A stretch of 64,000 nt of DNA from Bradyrhizobium sp. ISRA430. GTDB lineage: Bacteria > Pseudomonadota > Alphaproteobacteria > Rhizobiales > Xanthobacteraceae. The position numbers were made by a program, and so were the translations under genes. The stretch spans positions 6,674,501 to 6,738,500 of the forward strand of contig NZ_CP094516.1 in the NCBI RefSeq assembly GCF_029909975.1. Reading direction: 5' to 3'. This document shows positions 53,354 to 62,159 of this stretch, in pieces. The first letter of the stretch is position 1, and every line of letters starts with the position of its first letter. The notes beneath the pieces are model-generated. The model ran no database searches and was not told where the DNA came from. It saw only the letters and a list, made by a program, of their open reading frames with translations.

Positions 53354-55024
53354 CTACTTGTCGATATCACTGCGCTTCAGCAGATAGTCCAAGCCTCCGA
53401 CACGGAACCAGCGGTAGCCGTAGGGTTCGAGGACGAGCCGGTGACGCCCGTGCCCATCGGCTTGGCTGTGGTCCTCGGCCAGAAGATTGACCAAGAGTTT
53501 TCCGGTGTGGCGGGCAAGCCCGGTCGAAAAAGAGATTTCGCGCGGTGTCTCGTCGAGGTTATGCACGAATAGCACCGAGTTGTTGCGCCAGTCATAGCGG
53601 ATCACCAGCACGGAAGAATCGCGCGTCGCGATCACCTTGAAATCGCCCCAACCGACCTCTGGGACTTCCTTGCGCATCCGGATGATGCGCTCCATCCAGT
53701 TCAGCATCGAGTTGGGGTCGCGGCGTTGCTTGGCGGCATTGACGTGCCCGTAGCCGTAGGGGCCAGTATCGATGACAGGCACGCACGGCCGGTCGCTTTC
53801 GGTGAAGCCGGCATGTGGTTCGGTCGACCATTGCATCGGGGTGCGGGCGCAGCCGCGCTGAGGCAGGTCGAGATTGTCTCCCATCGCGAGCTCGTCGCCG
53901 TAGCGGATCACCGGCGTCCCCGGCAGCGTGCACATCAGGCTGTAGGCAAGCTCCAGCCTCCGCCGGTCGCCGCCGAGCATTGGCGCGAGCCGGCGCCGGA
54001 TGCCGCGGTCGTAAAGCTGCATGCTCTTGTCGGGGCCGAACGCCTTGAACACGGCGTCGCGCTGCGCTTTGGTCAGCCGTCCCAGATCGAGTTCGTCATG
54101 GTTGCGCAGGAACAGCCCCCATTGCGCGGTCGCGGGCCGAGGCTTGGTCGCAGCCAGCGCCTTAGCCAGCGGGCCGCTATCCGCGGACGCCAGTGCGTAG
54201 AATAGATGCTGGTTGACGTGAAAATTGAACATCATGTGCATGCGGTCGCCGTCGCGTCCGAAATATTCCATGTCGGTTTTCGGCAGCACATTGGCTTCCG
54301 CAAGGATGATGGCGTTTCCCTGCCGCCATTGCAGGAATTCGCGGAACGCGCGCAGCATGTCATACTGCTCGACGGGTTTTCGCACCTTTGGTCCTTTGGT
54401 CGCGATCACGAACGGAACGGCGTCCATGCGGAAGCCGGAGACGCCAAGCTGAATCCAGAAGCCCATGATCTTTAGGATCTCGGCCTGCACATACGGGTTC
54501 GAGGTGTTGAGATCGGGCTGGAAATCGTAGAAGCGGTGGAAGTACCAGGCGCCAGCTTCCTTATCGCGCGTCCAGGTTGATTTCTGCACGCCGGGAAACA
54601 CCATGCCCTTGCCAGCATTTGCAGGTTTCTTGTCGGACCAGATGTACCAGTCGCGATAGGGCGAATGCTTGTGATGCCGCGCCTCGTGAAACCATGAATG
54701 TTGATCGGACGTGTGGTTGACAACAAGATCGATGATGACGCGGATGCCGCGTTGCCGGCAGCCATGGGTGAACTCGACGAAGTCGCCGAGCGTACCGTAG
54801 CGCGGATCGACGCCGTAGTAGTCCGAGATGTCGTAGCCGTCGTCTCGGCCGGGCGAAGGTTGGAATGGCATCAGCCAGATTGCGGTGATGCCTAGCCCGT
54901 GCAGATAATCTAGCCGTCGCAACAGACCCTTGAAATCGCCGACGCCGTCGCCATTGGCATCCATATAGGTGCCGACGGAAAGGCAATAGAAAACGCCGTT
55001 CTTGTACCAGAGGTCGTCGATCAT
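53354..55024 (-). CDS. GH13 alpha-glucan enzyme, trehalose synthase-like
   Basis: A 556-residue cytoplasmic alpha-amylase-superfamily enzyme. The four GH13 motifs are visible: IIDLVVNHTSDQH (98-109), GFRMDAVPF with nucleophile Asp201, IILAEANV with acid/base Glu243, and FLRNHDEL with Asp310. The sequence opening DLWYKNGVFYCLSVGTYMDANGDGVGD and the PYRDWYIWSDKKP segment resemble trehalose synthases (maltose to trehalose), which would fit osmoprotection. Maltosyltransferase or another GH13 activity is possible. No clear EcfG box was found upstream. Confidence 0.88.
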   Translation of the reverse strand: MIDDLWYKNGVFYCLSVGTYMDANGDGVGDFKGLLRRLDYLHGLGITAIWLMPFQPSPGRDDGYDISDYYGVDPRYGTLGDFVEFTHGCRQRGIRVIIDLVVNHTSDQHSWFHEARHHKHSPYRDWYIWSDKKPANAGKGMVFPGVQKSTWTRDKEAGAWYFHRFYDFQPDLNTSNPYVQAEILKIMGFWIQLGVSGFRMDAVPFVIATKGPKVRKPVEQYDMLRAFREFLQWRQGNAIILAEANVLPKTDMEYFGRDGDRMHMMFNFHVNQHLFYALASADSGPLAKALAATKPRPATAQWGLFLRNHDELDLGRLTKAQRDAVFKAFGPDKSMQLYDRGIRRRLAPMLGGDRRRLELAYSLMCTLPGTPVIRYGDELAMGDNLDLPQRGCARTPMQWSTEPHAGFTESDRPCVPVIDTGPYGYGHVNAAKQRRDPNSMLNWMERIIRMRKEVPEVGWGDFKVIATRDSSVLVIRYDWRNNSVLFVHNLDETPREISFSTGLARHTGKLLVNLLAEDHSQADGHGRHRLVLEPYGYRWFRVGGLDYLLKRSDIDK

Positions 55025-55259
55025 GGTGAGTAGCTCTCATCGGCTCGTGGCGCTCAAGAATAAGCGGAAAAAGGAAGATAGGGTTCCGGGCCATGGCGGC
55101 CGCCGACTGAGACGGCCTTATGGCCGGCTGCAAATCTGGAAAAGCCAATCCACTTGACGATGTCTAAGAGGGTTGCGCTTTGCTAGGATTATTGCTTCGG
55201 GAGTCCCAGCCTCCGCCCGGCGAGCCAGGCCACGCTCTGGTGGGGCCGCAGCGCGATAG

Positions 55260-55400
55260 GTCAAGCGGCGCGTTCTCAAAGCGAAGGAGCAACCTAGCCG
55301 AGGCCGCAAACAAGACCCGCGCCCTCGGCGCCGGCAGCTACGAAGTCCGCTATGAGACCAAGAAAGACCGGCTGCTCGCGCAGACAGCATGCCGGCAAAC
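55260..55400 (+). pseudogene. Degenerate DUF3606-like copy
   Basis: TRALGAGSYEVRYETKKDRL resembles the core of the intact gene at 57820 (DRALVAGREDYEVRYEAKKT). The flanks have lost similarity and there is no proper start. Confidence 0.5.
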
Positions 55401-55609
55401 GGCGGGGGAATCGGCATTCACGCAATGCGAAAATCGAAACTTCGTTTCCTATTGAGATGATCTGATGCGCATTGCGCCCAGCGTGGCGGCGGCCCCCTTT
55501 GCCCGACGCCCGCGGCTTACGATCGAGTGGCTATTCCAACTTGCGAAAAGATCGGAGCTCTACACTTCGAGTGAGCCTGCGTGCGAAAGCGACCAGGAAA
55601 GCGGCACCT

Positions 55610-55825
55610 TTATCCGAGGGGGGAGGCTTTAGACCCAGTGAGCAGCCAGTCGGCCAGGCAAGACGTATTTTCATTCTGGGAGGCTTTCCTAAGCAGACTG
55701 TCTCGCTTGTGTCCTGGTGGATGGGTCTCGGCTTCGTCGCGCAACTGACGTGCTTCTTGGGCAAGCCGAGCCCTAAGTGAAGCTTTTGGTTTGAACCGGC
55801 GCCTCATGGACAAATTCCCATTCAT
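55610..55825 (-). CDS. Small helical conserved protein
   Basis: A 71-residue protein: MNGNLSMRRRFKPKASLRAR, then LAQEARQLRDEAETHPPGHK and RDSLLRKASQNENTSCLADW. It belongs to a small rhizobial family with an LRxEA...PPGxxRDxLLRKAR core. ATG 55825 has GGAG seven bases upstream; ATG 55807 is an alternative. No function known. Confidence 0.68.
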   Translation of the reverse strand: MNGNLSMRRRFKPKASLRARLAQEARQLRDEAETHPPGHKRDSLLRKASQNENTSCLADWLLTGSKASPLG

Positions 55826-56002
55826 GAACCTGCTCCATTATTAAAATTCGGTCTGACTAGGAAGGTTCAAGAGGTAGTCAACCAATTTGTCAATGAGACT
55901 GGTAGATCCCCGTCGCGTTGCGCCAAGGCAAAGAGGGCACCATGGCAAATCCAAGAAAAGCAGACCGGGCGCAGCGGCCATGCGCTACGTTGTTACCGTC
56001 CG

Positions 56003-56608
56003 TCACCGTACCGTTTCCTTGACAGCTTGGCTCGTGGTCGCCATTCCGGCGGCATAGGCCGCTCCTGCACCAAGAAGAAGCGCGCAGAAGCTTGCAAACA
56101 TCACATATGCGAAATGTTTGCGGGCTTCATCAATCTGGGCGGGCGTTACAGGTCTCGTCGTCGATCCGACGGTCTCGCGCCCCGTATTGTTCGACCAGTA
56201 CGCGACGCGGGCGCTCGCTGCATTTGACGGGCCAACCAGGTTGCTGGCAATGCTGGTAGCTGAGGCTGGCATCATGGCTGCCGCGGCCGCCACGACGACG
56301 GTCGCGACTGCCCAAGCGGCCAATGCATGTCCGACCCGACCGAGGCCCGTCTGGTCTGGCGAATTAGCTGCGGCGACGGCGCCACCAATGAATGCGGCGA
56401 TGATCCCCGACACCGCCCACCACACGAAGGCGGCCCAGCCTGCACCAGCGGGCGCCGAGGAAGCCGTGGGAATGTCGATCGCGAGCAGACCAATGCCAAA
56501 GCCGAGCATCGTCAGCAAAATTTGGACCACCAACGAAGTAAACACGCCGGCCAGTACGGCCGACCATGTCCAACCGAAGAACACGTTGGGTACTGTACGA
56601 GAGGCCAT
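56003..56608 (-). CDS. PhnA-like four-helix membrane protein
   Basis: A 201-residue membrane protein with pairs of glycine-rich helices: VLAGVFTSLVVQILLTMLGF, AAFVWWAVSGIIAAFIGGAV, LAAWAVATVVVAAAAAMMPA and VMFASFCALLLGAGAAYAAG. It is related to the broken gene at 59915. ATG 56608 follows GGAGGAG. EcfG-type promoter at 56642-56666. Function unknown; annotated as PhnA-like in relatives though unrelated to phosphonate use. Confidence 0.78.
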   Translation of the reverse strand: MASRTVPNVFFGWTWSAVLAGVFTSLVVQILLTMLGFGIGLLAIDIPTASSAPAGAGWAAFVWWAVSGIIAAFIGGAVAAANSPDQTGLGRVGHALAAWAVATVVVAAAAAMMPASATSIASNLVGPSNAASARVAYWSNNTGRETVGSTTRPVTPAQIDEARKHFAYVMFASFCALLLGAGAAYAAGMATTSQAVKETVR

Positions 56609-56641
56609 AGCGAGCTCCTCCATGACTTACATCGCTGTTGC

Positions 56642-56666
56642 AACGCGCCGTCAAATCTTCCGTTCC
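56642..56666 (-). promoter_or_regulatory. Putative EcfG promoter of 56003-56608
   Basis: Minus strand GGAAC (56666-56662), 16-base spacer, CGTT (56645-56642); 33 bases before ATG 56608. Confidence 0.72.
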
Positions 56667-56733
56667 TGCTGTAGGAACCCTCGGTGGCTTCTGGGTTTTG
56701 GTTCGTAGAAAGGCTATAGGAAGGCTAGACGCC

Positions 56734-56817
56734 ATGACATTTGGCAGAGGCGTTCTATTGTGGTTGCTGGGTATTCCTCTTCCGGTCATCCTTCTGCTCG
56801 CGCTATTCTGGCGTTAA
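56734..56817 (+). CDS. 27-residue membrane microprotein
   Basis: MTFGRGVLLWLLGIPLPVIL then LLALFWR and TAA at 56815. A single hydrophobic helix after a short basic start. AGGAAGG lies nine bases upstream (56718-56724). Similar tiny membrane proteins occur in Bradyrhizobium. A GGAAC 56674-56678 points towards it, but the spacing to GGTT is one base short. Confidence 0.62.
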   Translation: MTFGRGVLLWLLGIPLPVILLLALFWR

Positions 56818-57240
56818 CGGTGGATGGGAGAGACCGTGCCAAGATCGGCCCTCGCATGGGACCAAGTATAGCCCGTAGTGTGCCGAGGTAGACCGGCAAT
56901 CCCAAAGCAAAGAGGGCGATCAGCGCAGATCGACCGCTCGATGGTTGAGTTCGTCTTTCGCGGCGCGTAATCTGTCAGTTGCAATCTGCCGGCAGCCGAT
57001 CTCGACGAGCTTGAAAAAGCGCCTGATGCGTGCTCGCCGCAATGTGGCGTCCGTCGGGAGCAGGCCGACTTCTACCCGATTTTGATGCGGGGTAGAGATT
57101 GCTGAATTCCATTTCGCTGGCCCGCGTCCGCTCGCCGTGTTTCTCAGAACATTTTCGAGAGAAAGAAGTTATTCTCGCGAAGGAAATGTTAGAGGGAGAC
57201 AACAACGGCCTCCATCGCCGTGGGAGCATCCGCTCGAAAG
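56818..57240. other. No gene recognised
   Basis: About 420 bases; an 84-codon minus frame at 56975-57229 has no supporting features. Confidence 0.35.
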
Positions 57241-57573
57241 ATGACGCACATTCTGGTTAGGCGCGATCAGTTCAACATAACGCCGGACGGCATTCTACAT
57301 AAGCCCACCGACTCGCGCTTCGTGCCAAGCCCAATTAACAGGTACACGGGAACGTTTCGCCAAGGCCGCCTGTGCGCTCCGCAGGGCGACATGGACGCTT
57401 ATGACGCCGACGAGGTGAAGAAAATGATGCTGCAGCTCTGGGCGGAGTATGTGGCCGAGAGTTCTGGAACGGTAGGCCGCGCGCCCTCTCATTCCGAACA
57501 TAACGGAATAACGAGTGACCACAACGGCACCAACTCAGCTGTGGATGCCGTTACCGGTGAGAAGCGCCGTTAG
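57241..57573 (+). CDS. Small protein of unknown function
   Basis: 110 residues: MTHILVRRDQFNITPDGILH, KPTDSRFVPSPINRYTGTFR, then MDAYDADEVKKMMLQLWAEY and a disordered tail. Reads like a genuine soluble protein. The ribosome binding site is weak (ATG 57241; an alternative GTG at 57220). Family not recognised. Confidence 0.55.
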   Translation: MTHILVRRDQFNITPDGILHKPTDSRFVPSPINRYTGTFRQGRLCAPQGDMDAYDADEVKKMMLQLWAEYVAESSGTVGRAPSHSEHNGITSDHNGTNSAVDAVTGEKRR

Positions 57574-57819
57574 AGCCGCCCTTCATCAGCCAATTGCCGA
57601 TCTACCGTGGCCCCGCACCAAAGTCTTGAAGCAGAGCGGGTCGCTACGAGGCTAAGTACAAGCTTGCCGTCTCGACCAAGGAGCCGTAGGAGCCGCCGTT
57701 CGCGGAGCGGTCCTGGCTAGAGAACTATCATGGGCTTGCAAGGCCGAGCCGCAGATAACGTTCCTATCGGTCACATTGTGGACTGATGTCGCGTTACGCA
57801 ACGGAGGGAGGAGTTCGAC

Positions 57820-58005
57820 ATGGCACGATCGGAAAAGCAGACGATCCGAGGGCGCAACCAGGACCGTGCGCTAGTAGCGGGGAGAGAGGACTATGAGGTT
57901 CGGTACGAAGCGAAGAAAACTCGCAAGTCCGGGGCAGCGGTGAAGAAGGCGGTCAAGAAGGTTGGCAGTAGTCGGAAGCGAGTCGAGAAGCGGCTCGGGC
58001 GTTGA
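57820..58005 (+). CDS. DUF3606-family small protein
   Basis: A 61-residue basic protein: MARSEKQTIRGRNQDRALVA, GREDYEVRYEAKKTRKSGAA and a VKKVGSSRKRVEKRL tail. This is the DUF3606 pattern (RxQDRxxVxxxxxYEVxYxxKK...VKKxGNSR). ACGGAGGGAGGAG precedes the ATG. A decayed copy is at 55260-55400. Probably stress-linked and perhaps DNA-binding. Confidence 0.85.
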   Translation: MARSEKQTIRGRNQDRALVAGREDYEVRYEAKKTRKSGAAVKKAVKKVGSSRKRVEKRLGR

Positions 58006-58129
58006 AGCGCTGCAGGCTGGATCAACCGGCTACGACCGCCGTGTCGGGTCTACCACGACAAAGCTGACGGCACGAGGAAATCTCTCTCCTCTTTTCGACG
58101 CGGGCAGCGCGGACTGAGGAGTCAATCAG

Positions 58130-58880
58130 ATGACCAACCGCCTGTTGATTACAGTCGCGGCTGCAGCCCTGTTTGCCGGAACGGGCCTTGCGAAGGCGCA
58201 AGTCGCCGGCATCAGCAAGGAGCAGCCCGGCGCCACGACACAGCACAGCACACCCTCCGGGGGCGCTTCGTCCGGCGCCATGGACCGTGATAGCGGCAGC
58301 ATGAAGGGTACTGAGCATCCCATCAAGGGTGAAGCATCCGGCATGAAGGGTGCGGAATCCGACAAGATGAAAGGCGCGGAATCCAAGAAAGGACAGCCGG
58401 ACACGAAGGGGCCGGAATCCGATAACATGAAGGCGAGGAACGCGAGAAGGGACAGCCGAGCGCCAGCGGCAAGAGTGCGCAAGACACTGCCCCGGGTCAG
58501 AAGTCCAAGAGCGTACCGAGCATGAGACCAAGGGCAAGGACATGAAGACCGAGGGTCGCGAGAAGGGCGGCACCGTCGGTGAAACACGCGAGAAGAGCGG
58601 CGGCACCGCCACCGAAAGCCGCGAGAAGGGCGGCATGGAAACGCGGAAAGGCGCACCGACACCAGCCGGTCGCAGACAACGACGGGCGCAGCGACCGCTG
58701 GCCCGCGGCCGAAAAGCCCACCGAGATTCTCAGCGATCAAGTCGGAAGAGATCGAGAAAGCCAGCAACGTGAACGTCAGCCTTTCGGTGGCGCGGCTATG
58801 AGGTCATCCTGGTCAAAGGCGAGTACATAGTAGTGAAGCCGGAGACGCACGAAATTTGTTTACATCATTGAGGGCTAAAC
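58130..58880 (+). pseudogene. DUF1236-type secreted protein, multiply frameshifted
   Basis: ATG 58130 opens MTNRLLITVAAAALFAGTGL followed by AKAQ, a good signal peptide, and a Met/Gly/Lys/Ser-rich repeat region (SGSMKGTEHPIKGEASGMKG). The frame breaks near 58430. The repeats continue in another frame (EGREKGGTVGETREKSGGTA), and WRGYEVILVKGEYIVVKPET in a third matches the end of DUF1236 proteins. At least three indels. Confidence 0.65.
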
Positions 58881-59202
58881 CAAGCTGAGGGCTAAACCGA
58901 GCTCCCGTGCGAGGGCAGACTCTAAGCTGCCTTTTGCGGGATCTTTTAAGGCTAACCGGGGGCGCATAAACCTTGGCCAGTCATTGCCACAGGCGCAGCT
59001 ATCGGCCGGCGTACCTGCGCCTGAGCTTTGCCTCCCGAAATGACCTCACTCGCGCCGAAGAAGCCAAATAAACGGTATTCCGGGGACATTCCTCTGAGGC
59101 CGAGGAGGACGTTTCTGTGCGGCGCGCGCCGTTCCGGCAATGCCCGCCCCGGCCTGCCTTCGGTCAGCGAACGGCGGGTGTGGGCTCGCAGCAGCCAAGT
59201 AT
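58881..59202. other. Intergenic
   Basis: No gene recognised; long minus-strand frame here is a shadow. Confidence 0.35.
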
Positions 59203-59358
59203 TCAAATGCGCCCAGCGAGCGCTAAAACGACCACGATAATGAGGATCAAGCCAATTCCGCCGCCGGGATAGTAGCCCCAGCCAGCGCTGTAAGGCCACG
59301 TTGGCAATGCTCCAATCAACAACAGGATCAAAATGATAACGAGGATTGTTGACAACAT
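59203..59358 (-). CDS. DUF3309-family membrane microprotein
   Basis: A 51-residue protein: MLSTILVIILILLLIGALPT, WPYSAGWGYYPGGGIGLILI, then IVVVLALAGRI. Two hydrophobic helices joined by the signature PTWPYSAGWGYYPGGG. The family is abundant in soil proteobacteria and linked with stress; no mechanism known. ATG 59358 with an EcfG-type promoter 34 bases upstream. Confidence 0.88.
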   Translation of the reverse strand: MLSTILVIILILLLIGALPTWPYSAGWGYYPGGGIGLILIIVVVLALAGRI

Positions 59359-59392
59359 CGCGCGCCTCGCGCCGTTGTTTGGGGTACGAGCT

Positions 59393-59417
59393 AACGCGGC
59401 GAATTGCGAGCAGTTCC
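59393..59417 (-). promoter_or_regulatory. Putative EcfG promoter of the DUF3309 gene
   Basis: Minus strand GGAAC (59417-59413), 16-base spacer, CGTT (59396-59393). Confidence 0.72.
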
Positions 59418-59828
59418 TGCCGTGCGACATCAGACGTCGCTGGCTCTCGAAGGTCGGGCGCTGTGCCTGCGGTGCATGTCACCGCGCTTCTCATCCGGGA
59501 TAGATGCGGGCAGCGCAATTGCCATGGCGCACTATTGACTCGATTGGCGGCGCGCAAGCCAAATGCCGCCGACCCCGGACATCGCCGTATTAGAGCAACC
59601 AGCTCTCCCGCGGTCGCGGCGGCAGTCAGTGTGGGCACGGGCCGGTCGGCCATGGCTCGGCCGCTGACCCCTAAGGCTGGCCAGCGCCGCCAACTGTTCT
59701 TCGGCACTTGTTCTTCGGCATTCGGTTTTCCTCGAAAGAACGAGAGGGTCTTCGACCGCGCTGAGGAGGAATCTTCCTAACACAGTGCCAATTGTCTTCG
59801 GCGCAGGGACCCGACGAGGAGGGTTCGT
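59418..59828. other. Intergenic
   Basis: About 410 bases; no gene recognised. No GGAAC-type box was found before the microprotein at 59829. Confidence 0.35.
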
Positions 59829-59903
59829 ATGTACCAGCTGATTTATCTTATCGGCCTGATCGTCGTCACCTCGGCCATTCTTTCGTTCTTCGGTCTTCGC
59901 TAG
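59829..59903 (+). CDS. 24-residue membrane microprotein
   Basis: MYQLIYLIGLIVVTSAILSF then FGLR and TAG at 59901. A single helix with a tiny basic end. AGGAGG lies seven bases before the ATG, an ideal ribosome binding site. It directly precedes the broken membrane gene at 59915 and may be its operon partner. Confidence 0.72.
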   Translation: MYQLIYLIGLIVVTSAILSFFGLR

Positions 59904-59914
59904 GGACGGCTGAC

Positions 59915-60774
59915 ATGACCGTGGAAACCATCTTTTCGTCCAGTGAAGATGGGCGCTATGTTCGATGGACGCCTGTTGTCGTCGGTGCGCTTACCGCTGC
60001 CGCTCTTTCATTCATTCTTGTCAGTTTCGGTGTTGCGGTTGGGCTTGGTGTCACCTCGATCTCGCCGACGTGGCGTGGTGCATCGGCCGCGCTCGCGCTA
60101 CTTTCGGGCATCAATCTGAGCCTGCAGGCAATGATCAGCTTCGGCTTGGGCGGCTATATCGCAGGCCGCGCCGGCGCAACGGCAGCAAGCGAAGAGGTGG
60201 AACGACGTGATGGGCTGCACGGTCTCGCTTCCTGGGCGCTGGCGGTACTACTTGGCGGCCCTGGCGTCATTGATCGGAGCCTCGACCGTCAATTGGTTGG
60301 CGACGCAAACGCGGACCGCAAATACCACCGTCGCCGAACCGCTCTTGAGCTATGAGCTCGATAAGCTGTTTCGTTCTGCGCGACGGCCCAATGTCGACAT
60401 GGGTGCAGAACGCGCAGAAGCGGAGCGCATTCTAATGATGTCGTCGAGCCATAATGGCGTCAGCAATGACGACCGGGCCTATCTGGTCCAACAGGTCGCC
60501 GCGACCGCCGGGCTGTCGCTACAAGAGTCCGAGCGGCGGGTCGATGCATCATTGCGGACTCCAAGGCGGCCATTGCCCGCTCGCGTCGCAGCTCGATCAT
60601 AGTGGCTTTTTCGATCGCGGCTGCCACGCTGCTGGAGCAGCCGCTGCGTGGGCTGCGGCCTCCGCAGGCGGCAGGCATCGCGACGGGGCGCCGCTACCAG
60701 ATTGGATGGTGAGTTCGAGCAAGATGAACCGCGACGAGCGGCAATTTCCGTCCAACCAACGACCGGATTACTAG
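59915..60774 (+). pseudogene. PhnA-like membrane protein, frameshifted
   Basis: ATG 59915 opens MTVETIFSSSEDGRYVRWTP, with helices VVVGALTAAALSFILVSFGV and SLQAMISFGLGGYIAGRAGA. Near 60235 the frame changes to WRYYLAALASLIGASTVNWL and ERAEAERILMMSSSHNGVSN. It changes again near 60550 and once more near 60630 to an end GGRHRDGAPLPDWMV. The joined protein is a longer relative of 56003-56608. Confidence 0.68.
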
Positions 60775-60883
60775 CGGATGCAGGTGTAGACAGCCAGTCG
60801 GACCTCATGCGGCCACCAATCGACGGACGGTGCTACGTTATGGCTGCACTTGTAGTCTAAAGCCGCAATTGCAGTGACTTCGA

Positions 60884-60920
60884 CATGAAAAGCCGCGGCG
60901 TTGAGCCGCGGCTTTTCGAG
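60884..60920 (-). terminator. Intrinsic terminator of csbD-like gene
   Basis: AAAAGCCGCGGC (60888-60899) and GCCGCGGCTTTT (60905-60916) form a perfect 12-bp stem with a 5-base loop, 13 bases after the stop at 60929. Confidence 0.88.
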
Positions 60921-60928
60921 CATAGCCG

Positions 60929-61129
60929 CTAGTGTAGCGACTTGAGCCAGTCATCGACGTCCTTACGGATCTGGTCCTTGGCCATGCCGTAACGTTGTTG
61001 CAGCTTGCCCTCCAGCTGTTCGCGGTGACCCTCGATCGTGTCGAGGTCGTCGTCAGTAAGCTTGCCCCATTTCTCCCTGGCCGCACCTTTGAATTGCTTC
61101 CAATTGCCTTCGATTCGGTTCCAGTCCAT
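60929..61129 (-). CDS. CsbD-family stress protein
   Basis: A 66-residue protein: MDWNRIEGNWKQFKGAAREK, WGKLTDDDLDTIEGHREQLE, then GKLQQRYGMAKDQIRKDVDD. This is the complete CsbD domain, a general-stress protein of unknown mechanism. AGGAGA precedes ATG 61129; an EcfG promoter and a terminator flank the gene, so it is a monocistronic stress unit. Confidence 0.93.
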   Translation of the reverse strand: MDWNRIEGNWKQFKGAAREKWGKLTDDDLDTIEGHREQLEGKLQQRYGMAKDQIRKDVDDWLKSLH

Positions 61130-61160
61130 GACTATCTCCTGGAAGTTCTGATGTCCCGTC

Positions 61161-61185
61161 AACGATCGCAAGGGACGGCCGTTCC
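61161..61185 (-). promoter_or_regulatory. Putative EcfG promoter of the CsbD gene
   Basis: Minus strand GGAAC (61185-61181), 16-base spacer, CGTT (61164-61161); 31 bases before ATG 61129. Confidence 0.75.
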
Positions 61186-61621
61186 TTAACCGCGCGCGGT
61201 GACGATTGTTCGCGTCGATTGGATGCTTCACTACGGAGTACATCTCCGCGCAGTCCGCCAAGATGCTGCTCATCCTGGGCCGTAAAGCCGACTTCGTTGG
61301 ACCTCATCGGCATGGTCGGGATTTTTGGGGCCGCCGCAAGCGAACTGTCAATCGCGCATGTCGCTGAAATTTATAGCCGGGGTGAGCGAAGGAAGTTGGC
61401 ATTAGCGAATTTCGCCATCGCGGCTATCGAGCGCGAGGATCAAGCCGGCCGCGGTGCACTTCAGAGCCTGCAGAACTTCCATTTTAGAACTGTTGATTAG
61501 GTGCGCCCACGCCCCTGGCACATCTCTCCGCCGGAGACCGTGGGATTTCCCCGTCGTCGGCAACGCGCTACAATAAGCTTACCGGAACGAAATACGGGCA
61601 ACCCCGAGTTTGATAGCCGCT
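61186..61621. other. Intergenic with a possible small frame
   Basis: A 62-codon plus frame at 61312-61500 (MVGIFGAAASELSIAHVAEI...) has fair coding character but no ribosome binding site. Otherwise nothing. Confidence 0.3.
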
Positions 61622-61843
61622 ATGGTCAAGCCCTCGCCCGGAATGCGCAAAGTGTTAAGGCAGGCGCACCTGTACGGCCGTCTGATTGCGCACAATGGCA
61701 ATCTGTATTCCCCCGGCAGCACCCACCGTTTATGCAGTGAGGAGATAGCCATTGCGATGGTCAAGGCAGGCTGGCTCAGGCATCGCGGCGAGGACTACGA
61801 GGTTACACCCGACGGCGTCAGGGCTGATGCGCGGCGCGAATAG
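61622..61843 (+). CDS. Small winged-helix-like protein, unknown
   Basis: A 73-residue protein: MVKPSPGMRKVLRQAHLYGR, LIAHNGNLYSPGSTHRLCSE, EIAIAMVKAGWLRHRGEDYE then VTPDGVRADARRE. The helix-strand pattern with AMVKAGWLRxxxxxYxVTPDG is like a short winged helix of the YjhX kind. No partner antitoxin is visible. A GGAAC at 61578 upstream has a spacing two bases too long for an EcfG promoter. Confidence 0.62.
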   Translation: MVKPSPGMRKVLRQAHLYGRLIAHNGNLYSPGSTHRLCSEEIAIAMVKAGWLRHRGEDYEVTPDGVRADARRE

Positions 61844-62159
61844 CTTTCGTCTGTTGCTGCAGGAACGGCGCGCCGACCGCGCATGTGGAGGCGGTCATTG
61901 CAGAAGTAATTGAACTTCACAACGCCCAGATCGTCCGGAACATCGCCGATTTCGGATCGCTTTTTTGACTTGCCAGAATCGCCGGTGGCGAGACCGACCG
62001 AGCGGCCGAAGGTAAGCAAAGCGCCGCAGGCTGGCTGAATTCGAGCCGGGATCCCGGTTCCAGGCCAGAATGAATCTCAGCGTTGCCGGATTTGAGTCGC
62101 ATTGCGACCCAGAACGCGGCCAAAGGTCGTGGCTGGGCGGGGCGCAACGCCGGGGGTTT
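61844..62159. other. Intergenic
   Basis: About 315 bases, no gene recognised. Confidence 0.35.

Noticed and set aside
58952..59707. A 251-codon minus frame
   Set aside because: It covers the DUF3309 gene in another frame and has no start signal or domain.
61578..61607. EcfG promoter before the 61622 gene
   Set aside because: GGAAC is present but the distance to the next NGTT is one to two bases longer than accepted.
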